A stretch of DNA of 64,000 nucleotides, taken from Prorocentrum cordatum (taxonomy: Eukaryota > Sar > Dinophyceae > Prorocentrales > Prorocentraceae). A program made the position numbers and the translations under genes. How positions within the stretch are numbered: the stretch's first letter is position 1; the number at the start of each line of letters is the position of its first letter. Positions 19,650 through 28,110 of this stretch are shown here, one piece after another. The DNA lies in contig CAUYUJ010021177.1 in the NCBI GenBank assembly GCA_963575745.1, forward strand, positions 1 to 64,000, given 5' to 3'. Below the pieces are notes generated by a model. That model was not told the origin of the DNA. It saw nothing but the letters and a program-made list of their open reading frames with translations, and ran no database searches.

Positions 19650-20887
19650 GGCATTGTATCTGCAGCTAGCTCAGCTTTCAGCGGCATCTGCGAATCTGCG
19701 GCTGGCATCCCTGCTGGTGGCTCTGGCCGCGCATATGGCGGTGGCATTGCCGTTGGCGACGGCACTGCGTGCTCGGCAGGCTGCCCCGTAAGTGTCGCAG
19801 GTGACCCCGCTGGCGCTGTGGGCCTTGTCATCATGGCTGTGATCCTGTTCAGCTCCTCGCGGAGGTCCCTGAGCTTGTTCGCCCCTCGGAGTATTTCCTG
19901 ATGTCCTTGTTCAGCGTCTTGTCGTCCCGCAGGGGCGTGGCGAAACTCGGCCGTGCTCAATCCGATGCCGCGGCACGCAGCGCATGCTGCCTCATTGGGG
20001 GCTCCCTCGATCTGCCGGTCGACGTGCGATTGGGCCACTCTGTCCCGGCGCACTGCGTGGAATATGTGGCCGCGCTGGAGCCTCGATACCTTGTCGCGGT
20101 ACTCGGACTCCTCGAGGCAGATCGCGCACTTCGTGAAGTCGTCGTCGTTGATGATGGATGGTGTGGCTGTTGGCCTCGTGCGGCTTTGCCGCTCCGACGT
20201 GGTCTCGCCCATCCCGTATCGGCTAGGCAATGCTCCTGGGCCCAACTGCATTGAAGCAGGTTGCCCCGCAGCTACAAACCCGGAGGCAGGTTGCCCTGCG
20301 CCGCGGCCCATCATGCGTCGTGCGAGTCGTGCCTGGTTACGCTGTTGTCGTGCATGTTGGGCTGAGAGGTTCGCCTGTTGTGATTCGTGTATTGCTGGTC
20401 GCTCACGACGGAGCTCTCCCAGGGACAACGGGATCATCAGCTGAGGACTATGTGCGGCGACATCCTGGTCCATCGATGGCGCCATATACCCGTGGTGCGC
20501 TACCTGTCCAGAGACACCTGGCTCGTATCCTGCGCCTTGCGTGATCTGCGACCGGTAGAAGTCATCCGCTGTTGCCCTGGCATCCAGGTTTTCAGGCTGA
20601 CTTCCAAACCGATCTACCCCAATGGTGTGCGCGACGTAATCAAAGCACATTGCCGAATCCATCTGTGGAGCCGCCGGCCTGTTGGGCGCCGTCGGGTCGC
20701 ACGTCGGGTGGTTAAAGAACGCAGGTGTGTACGCGTGCCGGTTCGGATGGTCCAGCGACGGATTCGCAACTGGAGCGCATTCCCAGGCTGGGGTCCAGCT
20801 GGCATGTGGCAAGTCGACTCCGTCACGCCTCATCTGCTCCATCGCGTCCCGCATCTGGCGGTGCATCCGCTGTTGCGGCGATAGCAT
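19595..20887 (-). CDS. RING-type zinc-finger protein segment (element A)
   Basis: 430 codons, the longest clean frame of element A. Residues 1-245 are Gln/Ala/Arg-rich with two AGQPA hairpins (20285-20298, 20254-20267). Residues 254-305 are a RING-H2-like finger: CAICLEESEYRDKV..RGHIFHAV.....CAACR. The first and last CxxC pairs and both His are present, but the Cys expected before GH is Arg, and the Cys after FHxx is also missing, so at least one zinc site is broken. Element B keeps QCGHLFH. A following helix (LRDLREELNRITAMM) may be a coiled coil. RING fingers usually act in ubiquitin transfer or protein binding. Confidence 0.78.
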   Translation of the reverse strand: MLSPQQRMHRQMRDAMEQMRRDGVDLPHASWTPAWECAPVANPSLDHPNRHAYTPAFFNHPTCDPTAPNRPAAPQMDSAMCFDYVAHTIGVDRFGSQPENLDARATADDFYRSQITQGAGYEPGVSGQVAHHGYMAPSMDQDVAAHSPQLMIPLSLGELRRERPAIHESQQANLSAQHARQQRNQARLARRMMGRGAGQPASGFVAAGQPASMQLGPGALPSRYGMGETTSERQSRTRPTATPSIINDDDFTKCAICLEESEYRDKVSRLQRGHIFHAVRRDRVAQSHVDRQIEGAPNEAACAACRGIGLSTAEFRHAPAGRQDAEQGHQEILRGANKLRDLREELNRITAMMTRPTAPAGSPATLTGQPAEHAVPSPTAMPPPYARPEPPAGMPAADSQMPLKAELAADTMPCTSVTCYKQRRWSIPMT

Positions 20888-20890
20888 GCG

Positions 20891-21349
20891 TTAAGCCGGC
20901 TGAGCCGATTCAGTCATGGGCTGCATGTTACCATGCTGGTCCGCAGCTACTGGGTGCCATTTTGGCAGCTGCCCACTTGGCGGTCCTGCAGCACGTGGAG
21001 ATGCAAATGGCGATGTAGCCTGCAGGGATTGGTAGAATTGTGGGTCCATCCGCATGCTCTGGAGCCTCGCCTGGAGGCCGTTCAGACTCCCAGCGCTTGG
21101 TGTTCCAAACGGTGTTGTGGGCCCGCTCATAGGAGCGAATATCGCAGGCTGCTCCGCAGGAGTTGGCACTTGCTGTGCCTGCGTGAGCCGCGGGTCGTTG
21201 GCGAAAAGCCCATCGCTTGGGGCGACGCCGCTGGAGGTGATGCCTGCTGCATCTGCGCTCTGGGCCTGGGTCCAAGATCCATCTGAGCCGTCTGCAGGTA
21301 TCCCCGCTGGATTCACCTCCTGAATCATGAGCACTGTTGCATGGTGCAC
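20891..21349 (-). CDS. element A linker between Tpt1-like and RING segments
   Basis: 152 codons, Ala/Pro/Ser/Gln-rich. Clear counterpart in element B at 28880-29375: SGPTTPFGTPSAGSLNGLQA with RLQSMRMDPQFYQ versus RLQSMRMDPQLYQ. Hairpin-encoded NPAGIPADG (21294) and AEQPA (21147) match YPAGAPAEG and AGQPA in B. It is probably a disordered linker. Confidence 0.6.
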   Translation of the reverse strand: MHHATVLMIQEVNPAGIPADGSDGSWTQAQSADAAGITSSGVAPSDGLFANDPRLTQAQQVPTPAEQPAIFAPMSGPTTPFGTPSAGSLNGLQARLQSMRMDPQFYQSLQATSPFASPRAAGPPSGQLPKWHPVAADQHGNMQPMTESAQPA

Positions 21350-21475
21350 TTCAGCTGTGGGTGCAACTGGCGCGGGCGCGCGCAGATTGAACGGCGTCTC
21401 TGGGGTGATCCATCCCTTAGCGTGGTCGCGTCTAGGTGATATTCGTAGTAGTAATACGGCACAGACGTAAGCATG

Positions 21476-22837
21476 TTACCGCGCTGGTCGTGGGTCTACA
21501 GCTCGGTCACCCAAGCCTGCCCCACAGTATTGTGCGTGCAGTCGTGTGTTGCCCACGATGCCAATGAGCTGGACGATGAAACGTGCCGGGATGCGACCTT
21601 CCACCCCGGAGGTCATGATGATGTCGTTTGCAGATCGCCATGCAGGGATGTTGTCGCGAATTAAGTTCTTGATGTTGATCATTATCAATACCTCGGCGTC
21701 TGCACGTGTGCCCGACTGGATGCGCTTGTCGCCTGGTAAGTAAGGGCATCCATGAATCATCTGCCTTCTGGACTTCCCCTTGGGGTTGTCGGGTCCGCGG
21801 CGCGATCGTCCGATCTGAAGTATGCTGGGGATGTTCCCACACTGAGTCCCATGTGCGAAGAAACGTGGTGCTCCTTCTACTGTCAGATCGGTCACCGGCG
21901 AGTGCAGTGACTCTGGGCAGTGAATGCCAGGACTACTGTGCCCACTACTGGGACGCAAGCAGTGGGTCGGGTAGGTTTCCCCGCTGTGGGTAATCTTCTT
22001 CAGCTGGAGTCGGTTCTTCTGCATGCCAGTACTGAAGTCAACCACGTCGCAGATCTTCAACACCACAAATGCCCGGTATGCCCAGTGTCTGTACTTGAGG
22101 TGTTGCTCAATTTCGTCGAGAAACTTATCATGCCACCATCTGCAGTGTTGTGGTGGCCAATTGGCGGGCAAATTCCCGAGACGTACCCAGCCGTCGTACT
22201 CGTCATACGAGGTTACCACATCCGTGGATCTTCGTGATCTGTTGTCGTTATGGAAAGGCTTGTGCCGGATGGCTGTGGTGAGCCTTTCTGAGCAGTGCCG
22301 CTGCTCACGGTGAGGCGGTCGCCGAGTTGACTCGTGCTGCGCCCTGAGGATCCTTGTCAGCTCGTCAGCCTCACCGCTGTGGGTGAGGGCTGGCTCCCGG
22401 CGCGGCTTGTCACGAACTCGCTGGCGATCTGCAGCTGATTCGCGTTTGCACGCAGCCGTGCATTCATTGTATCGGCTTGTGCCGTCATCTGCCTTTTCGT
22501 CGTATGCAGGGTTCACTGGCGTATGTGGGGGTGCCCAGCAGTTCCCAGTAGCGCCTGTATCCGAAATCCACTTCAGGGGTATTAGCAGGTTGCCCCGCAG
22601 ACGCAGACGCTGACGCAGCAGGTGGCCCGCAGACGCAGATGCGGACGCAGCAGGTGGCCCCGCGCATCCACGTGAATCCGTCTCGCGAATGTCGTTGTAC
22701 TGGCAAGCACTTGCCTCAGCCTTCGGAGGTGGTGCGGGTTCGCTCTTGGCAGCCCCTGGCGGAGATGCCGTGGTTGTGGTCTGGGGCGTCTTCTTTTTCC
22801 GCCTTCTGCTGTGAGGCGCGATGAGCAGTGGAACCAT
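21476..22837 (-). CDS. Tpt1/KptA-like RNA 2'-phosphotransferase domain in retroelement A
   Basis: 453 codons. After a Pro/Ala linker (1-150), residues about 185-425 follow the Tpt1/KptA layout. R191-H192 sit in LTTAIRHKPF (family: LRH). DGWVRLGNL is the family DGWV...L box. MQKNRLQL matches the K-x-RF box. LRPSSGHS (R295, GHS 299-301) matches RAxQGHS. FFAHGT (329-331) is the NAD-binding HGT. SGTR (R378) and SANDIIMTSGVEG match the SGxR and SxNGVxLT boxes. In yeast Tpt1 the essential residues are Arg-His-Arg-Arg; all four have counterparts here. Tpt1 moves a 2'-phosphate from RNA to NAD+, completing tRNA splicing; some homologues ADP-ribosylate other ends. In a copia-like element its role is unknown. 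It is flanked upstream by ORF1 and downstream by the linker/RING segment. Confidence 0.82.
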   Translation of the reverse strand: MVPLLIAPHSRRRKKKTPQTTTTASPPGAAKSEPAPPPKAEASACQYNDIRETDSRGCAGPPAASASASAGHLLRQRLRLRGNLLIPLKWISDTGATGNCWAPPHTPVNPAYDEKADDGTSRYNECTAACKRESAADRQRVRDKPRREPALTHSGEADELTRILRAQHESTRRPPHREQRHCSERLTTAIRHKPFHNDNRSRRSTDVVTSYDEYDGWVRLGNLPANWPPQHCRWWHDKFLDEIEQHLKYRHWAYRAFVVLKICDVVDFSTGMQKNRLQLKKITHSGETYPTHCLRPSSGHSSPGIHCPESLHSPVTDLTVEGAPRFFAHGTQCGNIPSILQIGRSRRGPDNPKGKSRRQMIHGCPYLPGDKRIQSGTRADAEVLIMINIKNLIRDNIPAWRSANDIIMTSGVEGRIPARFIVQLIGIVGNTRLHAQYCGAGLGDRAVDPRPAR

Positions 22838-23607
22838 CCAGTGAAGGTGACCAGCTGGCCCCGCGATGGGTTAAGCTAGGAGTGGCACCGCGTGCTGCAA
22901 CGCGTTCTTTCGGCATAGGCGCGCTACTGCCTTGGGGGGGCTGCAGCAACGACTGCAACAGCTGGTCCCCTGGAGTGCTGTCTACGAGCAGGTTCCCCCG
23001 CAGGCGGCTCCTTCGGTGATCCTGCCAGGGGCCCGTCCACCAGCGGCTCCTCGGATCGCGTCGCTTTGCTTCGCTGGCGGCGCCCGAGGCTTGCGCCCTC
23101 TCCTGAACTGGCCCGCTCCTTCGAGCTCGGCAGGCTTGAAGACGGCGATGCACTTTTGAAGCCGTTCTCCTTCGACGAGCGTTTCGGGGGCTCATCCGCG
23201 AGATCAGCAGGTTTCCCCGCGTCCGCAAGCTCAGCAGGTTTCCCCGCACTTTCGTGTAAGCAGTCGTCCATTCGAGCTCGCTCCCGTCGATGGACCTTCA
23301 TGTCGTGGATCTTGCCGCTGCTCTTGCCATCCAGGTCGTATCTTCCGTTGGGCAGCTTGCGTTCCACGGGGGCGTGCATCCGGCCTTCGCGTCGGCTTTG
23401 GTGCCATGCCGCATCGCCCCTCTTCAAAAACGGTGTCCTCCGTGACCTGTGTGCCTGTCTCCACGTCGGTGTCCGTGTCGTCGGTCTAGCTGGACTGATA
23501 CACACATAACGGGATTCTAATGGAGGTCGGGCAAAGGCGAGAGGTAGCGAGCGTTTGTCCGCGGCCGTTTGTGCCCGCGCGGACGGCAATATGTGACTGT
23601 GCCTCAT
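22716..23607 (-). CDS. ORF1 of element A, Ala/Pro/Lys-rich, frameshifted
   Basis: The frame 23607-22924 reads a Ser/Lys/Pro-rich protein with hairpin-encoded SAGKPAELADAGKPADLADEPPKR (hairpins 23234-23247, 23207-23220, 22988-23001). It then stops at PRQ, while the next frame (23249-22716) continues GSSAPMPKERVAARG. Element B has the same sequence uninterrupted (27253-28110: GSSAPKPKEPVALRG), so A carries a shift near 22940 and another near 22750. Composition suggests a disordered, nucleic-acid-associated region. No catalytic motif. Nothing upstream of 23650 belongs to the element. Confidence 0.55.
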
Positions 23608-23650
23608 CGCGAGGCGCGCAATTTGCCATTGAGACCGAACGCATCTTCGC

Positions 23651-24037
23651 TTGACATGGCTCGTCGCTCTCGCGACTCTCTCCTGCCCTTGGGATTATCG
23701 TTATTTCGGTATAACAAAATTGGATATGAGCTTCGCCTTAGGCGAAGCATCTGGTTGGCCTCTCGACCTCCTTAAAACTTGGTAGAGGAGCTGTCCTGTG
23801 GAGGACAGCTATCGCTCTACTCCTCACCGTCCACGGCGCTATCTGATGGACTACCGAAATGGTAGAACATCAGGGTGCAGTGGCTCTGCGCGGAGAAATG
23901 TACATGCATGCGCACAATCGCAGGGGCACTTGCAGTGATGCCTCTGCCCGCGCGGAGGTCTCCTACTTGAGTCCTTCCTCTCTGCTCCTGAAGTCCACCC
24001 ACCTACTCCACTTGGTAATTTCATCGAAGAACGAAGC
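23651..24037. other. spacer between inverted elements A and B, three hairpins
   Basis: No gene. Three perfect inverted repeats follow one another: GCTTCGCC-TTA-GGCGAAGC (23730-23748), AGCTGTCC-TGTGGA-GGACAGCT (23789-23810, with outer GTAGAG/CTCTAC pairing at 23782 and 23815) and CTACC-GAAAT-GGTAG (23851-23865). The spacer may hold the original 5' region of B or the junction created when the elements came together. Confidence 0.7.
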
Positions 24038-24409
24038 ATGGCAGCGTGCGGTGCGACGCCGTGCCGCCTCCGCCCCCGCGCAAGCTGGCGGCGACGTCAC
24101 CGCGCAAGCAACGGCAACATACAACCGACTACGACCTATCATTGGATTGGTACTGCTATATTTGGATTTCTATGGGTCGCTATCGGATATGCTGTTGGAC
24201 ATATGCAGCGTGGCGGAAACGACGCACGTGCTGCCGGCCCCAACTGGAACCCTGCTGGTGACGGAACTTTCCACGCATGTGTTCGCGAGGTACATGCCTG
24301 GATCAACGTGGCCACGGGCGGTGTGGCCCCCTCCCAACAGGCTGCGGCTCTACAGCGTGGTCTGGGAGGGCTCGCAAGGACCATGGACGTGAGAGCCCCC
24401 CGGCAGTGA
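24038..24409 (+). CDS. N-terminal gag-like segment with one membrane-like helix (element B)
   Basis: 123 codons. A basic start, then WIGTAIFGFLWVAIGYAVGH at about residues 36-57, which is long and hydrophobic enough for a membrane helix, then GGNDARAAGPNWNPAGDGTFHA. No motif beyond that. The start ATG at 24038 is simply the first in frame. Position before the gag body suggests an N-terminal gag or 5' leader ORF. Confidence 0.4.
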   Translation: MAACGATPCRLRPRASWRRRHRASNGNIQPTTTYHWIGTAIFGFLWVAIGYAVGHMQRGGNDARAAGPNWNPAGDGTFHACVREVHAWINVATGGVAPSQQAAALQRGLGGLARTMDVRAPRQ

Positions 24410-25023
24410 TGTCAGTGGTCGCCTCGCCGATGGCGTCACCTATATCGCGTTCCTCCTCGGCACCAGGTCCAGAAACCTGGGGCAGGAACGCCGACTCAAC
24501 TGGGGAGCGGCTCTCATTGACTTTCGCGTTCATGCGGGAGAACGAATCGACCGAGCGCTGGTCCGCTTCGAGATGGCGCGCTTCGAAGCCGACGCTGCCG
24601 GTTTCAACGTCCCGAACTTCCGGATCCTAACAAGTATACTGTTCAGATCCCTAGGTGTTGGTACATCGCGCGCACAACAGCTACTACAAACATTGAACCA
24701 CCAAATGTCACGGACCAGCAGCAGTTCGACGCCTTGCTAGAGCGCACGAGGGCTTATGCCCATATTGCTGAGCGAACCCCCGGCAACATTGGCGGTGTAT
24801 TCAGCCAGGGCCACCGCGCTGATGTCTTTCGTGGCGACACTCATGCAGGGCAACCTGCCAGCAACGTCTGGAATGGCGATCCACAACCAAACGAGGCCAC
24901 CATTTTATTGGGCCAACAAGGTGGCCAGCCCGCGGGGTCGCAAGACTCCTGGGCTCGATGTCAGGGGCAGTCGGCAACGGCGGCCCCTGCCCAAGCCGCT
25001 GCCCTCTTAAGCTCGGCGGGGTG
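24410..25023 (+). CDS. gag-like body (element B), frameshifted
   Basis: One plus frame (about 24450-24735) reads ALVRFEMARFEADAAGF, NVPNFRILTSILFRSLGV and QQLLQTLNHQMS. The next (24734-25024) continues LERTRAYAHIAERTPGNIGG. This matches the RFE...ILFRALGV...LL..RMRAYAHI layout I associate with dinoflagellate copia gag proteins. A shift lies near 24730. Hairpin 24845-24858 (AGQPA) falls in the second part. Gag would form the particle. Confidence 0.55.
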
Positions 25024-25165
25024 ACCCGCTGAGTCCGAATGTGATTCTGGCACCGACACTGACGCCTGATCAGATGAGGGAATTGGTGTAACCTGGACTA
25101 CCCCGACGCATCTCACTACTGAAGAGCAGCAGGCGCAGTGGATATTCCTAGGATACAGGAAGCAC

Positions 25166-25510
25166 ATGCGCCGATGGATACGTTTTATTAGGAAACCAAT
25201 TCGAAAGGTGCGACGTGCAGTCCGACGGGCGTTCAGGTCAAAGGGTATGGGTGTAGGTGAGGGTAAACAGCGGAGATTGCAATGCAAAGGAATGCTAACA
25301 TTCTTGGCATTCCTTACGGGACAACAGTCTGAAGAAATCTTCCCGGGGAAAGGTAGAGGCCGTGGGCGCGCCTCAGGAGAGGGGCGGGGCGTCGGGGCAA
25401 CCCGGAAAATGCCGCTGGTAAAACCATGGAATGTGATATCTGCCATAGTACCCAGCGTTTTTGTCGTGAATGCCCCCGAGGCGATGGGGGAGGCAGGGGT
25501 CCGTCGATAG
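25166..25510 (+). CDS. basic RG-rich gag linker (element B)
   Basis: A frame with RRWIRFIRKPIRKVRRAVRR, then KGRGRGRASGEGRG at about residues 85-100, an RNA-binding-like basic linker. The sense then moves to the frame starting at 25426 with the zinc knuckle, so a shift sits near 25430. Confidence 0.45.
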   Translation: MRRWIRFIRKPIRKVRRAVRRAFRSKGMGVGEGKQRRLQCKGMLTFLAFLTGQQSEEIFPGKGRGRGRASGEGRGVGATRKMPLVKPWNVISAIVPSVFVVNAPEAMGEAGVRR

Positions 25511-26397
25511 ATTTGGCTCACACCGATCTCGACATTCAGTATGTCGGTTGGGCGACTCTTCTCGCCGAGCCGGAAGACAACCCCGCAGCCGCTGTCCACT
25601 TCATGTCCGCGAGGTATCTGAGCGCCAGCTTATCGCTCGAGAGGTGCGACGACGAGCTCTTCGAGGGGAACTGCGTTGGCCGCGATGAGATCGACCTTGC
25701 AGATTGGCTGGGAAGTCTTATCGCGGGGCAACCTGCGCGCGTGGAGTTCATCGAGGACTACCGCGTGCCCGCAGACTCGGGTCACGAGATGGCGGGGGCA
25801 CCTGTGCACTCCGATGATGCTGTGTCAGCTGCGGAGGAGGAGCTCGAATTGGCGCTCCGACCGCAGGTGATTGGGAACCCCGCGTGCAGGGAAACCTGCG
25901 ACGACGATGCTTCGCGGGGCAACCCGCGTGACGCAGAAGACCTTTCTGAGCGCGTTCACTATGGGCTCGGACGCAATGGAGGCTCCAACTTCACTTTCGT
26001 AGTACACGACCGGTCTTCGAGCCGCCCAGTCTGGAGACGCGCGTGTCGGACTGATGCTGATGATGATGAAGAATGGGAGGTCGGTAGTCGTCCGTCATGC
26101 CGCCATCGGCGGAGTCATTCGCGTGGGCGCTCGCGCGCCCGCTCGAGCGGCGCGTGGCGGCCTCGCCCGCGTGATCAGAGGAATTCGCATAGAAGGGAAC
26201 GTTCGCGGGGAAGCCCGCATCATGACAACGAAAGCCCAGGCGAACCCGATGGCCCGCGTCAAATCAGACTTGTGGGTGAACGAAACGACGGGCTTACCCG
26301 CCAATATATATATATATATATATGCCAGACACAGATATGGATTATTGGCTGGGCAAGGGTTACACCGAGCACCAAATCCGCCACTGGTGGTCATTGA
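25426..26397 (+). CDS. gag zinc knuckle and acidic/Arg-Ser tail (element B)
   Basis: 323 codons. The start MECDICHSTQRFCRECP is a knuckle with C-x2-C-x7-C-x2-C spacing (a CCHC-type site with the His apparently lost), followed by a Gly stretch. The middle (about 25-150) is acidic and hydrophobic (DELFEGNCVGRDEIDLADWL). Residues 215-285 are an Arg/Ser/Glu-rich tail (RHRRSHSRGRSRARSSG). Three mini-hairpins occur in this one frame and are read as IAGQPAR, CRETC and SRGNPR, that is in different codon phases. The end runs into a (TA)n at 26305-26322. Confidence 0.6.
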   Translation: MECDICHSTQRFCRECPRGDGGGRGPSIDLAHTDLDIQYVGWATLLAEPEDNPAAAVHFMSARYLSASLSLERCDDELFEGNCVGRDEIDLADWLGSLIAGQPARVEFIEDYRVPADSGHEMAGAPVHSDDAVSAAEEELELALRPQVIGNPACRETCDDDASRGNPRDAEDLSERVHYGLGRNGGSNFTFVVHDRSSSRPVWRRACRTDADDDEEWEVGSRPSCRHRRSHSRGRSRARSSGAWRPRPRDQRNSHRRERSRGSPHHDNESPGEPDGPRQIRLVGERNDGLTRQYIYIYICQTQIWIIGWARVTPSTKSATGGH

Positions 26398-26684
26398 ATA
26401 ATGTGAAGCGGGATGGCCATGGCAAAATCGTCCGCGCCGACAGAAGAGGCGGCGCCAATACCGCGGCTACGTTACAAAGGAAAGACGCAAAAAGAGCCAA
26501 CCTTGCGGATGGGAAGGAATGCCGAGAAAAGGTCTGTGGATGCGAACATTTTGCAGACCACAGACCGAACTGCCCCATGGGGCGCCCTTCAAGGGGCCCC
26601 AACTTCGAGCGGGCCCCGTGGGTCTGGTCCCACGGGGAAGGCCTAGGGTGGATTCAACGTGCAACCCCAGCGAAGAATTTCTGA
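26322..26684 (+). CDS. WLGKGYTEHQI segment (element B)
   Basis: 120 codons. MPDTDMDYWLGKGYTEHQIR looks ordered, then Lys/Arg-rich sequence and a Cys/His group CREKVCGCEHFADHRPNC that could bind metal. No family recognised. It starts just after the (TA)n run. Confidence 0.35.
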   Translation: MPDTDMDYWLGKGYTEHQIRHWWSLNNVKRDGHGKIVRADRRGGANTAATLQRKDAKRANLADGKECREKVCGCEHFADHRPNCPMGRPSRGPNFERAPWVWSHGEGLGWIQRATPAKNF

Positions 26685-26726
26685 CCAAGGAGGACCACCA
26701 GCCGCTAGGCGATCATCAGGCACAAC

Positions 26727-28110
26727 GTGTTGAGCAAGAACGGAAAACAACTCGATGATAATCACCGCTTGAAGCGGTGCAGTCGAGGATGCCGCGAGGC
26801 CATGCGTGAAGCGCAAGCGGCCTCTTCTGCGGGGCAACCCGCTTCTTCCTCTGACGAGGGTGCTGGCAAGTCCGAGGCCAACAGAAAGGACGAAGCTTCT
26901 GGCCTCGCACCAGCTGTTCATCCCACTGTACCTGTGTCTGGGTCGGAATATTCATGCGAATCCTCCAGCGGTGAAACCGCTGATCCAAACTTTGACATCG
27001 CTGCTCCAATAACGGAGGACATGAGCCTGGAAATAAGCACAACAGTGACGTATCAACCTGGAAGTAAGGTTACTGTTAAAACCAAAAAAACATGGCACTC
27101 TACAAACCTGCGAGGAAGCCTTCGCCAGACAGATCCTCACCCACGGACGCGGGGACATCTGCTGCGCCCGCTAGTGCGGGGAAACCCGCTGAGGAAGTAG
27201 ACGAGCCCCCGAAGCCCCCGAAGCGTCCTGTAAGAAGCGCTCTGAAAAAGAAATGGATCTATCTCCATCATCAAGTACACCAAGGTCACCTAGGTCGAAG
27301 AAGAGAACCGGCTCGGTAGAGGCCGACCCTGGAGGCGAGAAAGCACGAATATTTGCAGGGAAACCTGCCCGTAGATCATGCCCCAGGGGGCCAGCCGCGG
27401 CGGCGGCAGCGGCAGCGTTCCAGGGCAGCAGCGCACCTAAGCCCAAGGAGCCCGTTGCGCTGCGCGGTCCCACTCCTGGCAGGGCCCGCCGGGCAGCTGG
27501 CCGGTCACCATCATTGGACGATTCAACATGGCCCCATGCCTCGCAGCCTGATGCGGAACGGACGGCGCTCCAGACTACATCCATGGCACCGGGTGCAGCT
27601 CCGAAGGTGAGCAGGTGCCAGTTCTTTGATGTCCGCGAAAAGAATAACAACCCATCTGGAAGTGCAAATTCGTCCGCAACGGCAGCTGCTGCTTCGGCTT
27701 CTGCGGGGGCGCCCGCTGCGTCTGCGTCTGCATCTGCGGGACAACCTGCTATTATCCTTGGAGTCAATGAGGGAAGCAAGCGTTGCTGGGAAACGCCGGG
27801 CACCCCCCAGAGTATGGTTAACCCAGCGTGCAGGGCCAATGCTGACGACGGTTCGAGCCGATGCAGAATGGTAGGGCGCCCACTTGTATGCAACGCAACG
27901 TGCGTGACAGAAAAAGCCATCGAACGCCGGCGTGTCCGCAATCAGTTGCGGCAAGAGCCTGTCCTTAACTACAGCAGTGAGGCTGAATGCCTGTCGAGGA
28001 CACTCTACCATGCGCACGTGAGTTCGCAGCTACAAAGAAAAGAAAAACCACCGCGCGTGCTCGGAGTGGCTCACCGCAGCCACCCGGCACAAACCATATT
28101 ACAGATATGA
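26727..28110 (+). CDS. ORF1 of element B and start of the Tpt1-like region
   Basis: Two frames. 26727-27200 is Ser/Ala/Glu-rich with hairpin-encoded SAGQPASSS (26829) and an acidic stretch SGSEYSCESSSGE. 27253-28110 is the counterpart of A's ORF1: KPARRSCPRGPAAAAAA, GSSAPKPKEPVALRG, then hairpin-encoded SAGAPAASASASAGQPA (27703, 27736) and NPACRANADDGSSR. Its end (AIERRRVRNQLRQEP, LNYSSEAECLSRTL) aligns with the segment of A that leads into the Tpt1 domain. It stops at 28110. B is intact where A is shifted (22940), and broken later. Confidence 0.55.

Larger units (their letters stand above)
11100..23650 (-). mobile_element. copia-like retroelement A
   Basis: Read on the minus strand from about 23650 to 11100: Ala/Pro-rich ORF1, Tpt1/KptA-like domain, linker, RING-type finger, retropepsin, spacer domains, zinc cluster, integrase, linker, RT, RNase H. 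The order PR-IN-RT-RH is that of Ty1/copia elements, and the RT/RH boxes resemble those I associate with dinoflagellate copia families. The coding sequence is split over all three frames by single-base shifts, so the copy is probably not autonomous. I found no long terminal repeats. The gag/zinc-knuckle part present in element B (24-26.4 kb) is missing here, so A looks 5'-truncated at about 23.65 kb. GNRA-type mini-hairpins are scattered through it. Confidence 0.85.

Noticed and set aside
21563-22300. Interpretation of the HGT...IL..GR segment as a PARP catalytic domain
   Set aside because: The full set of boxes (IRH, DGWV, GHS, SGxR, SxNxIxxTSG) fits Tpt1/KptA much better than PARP.
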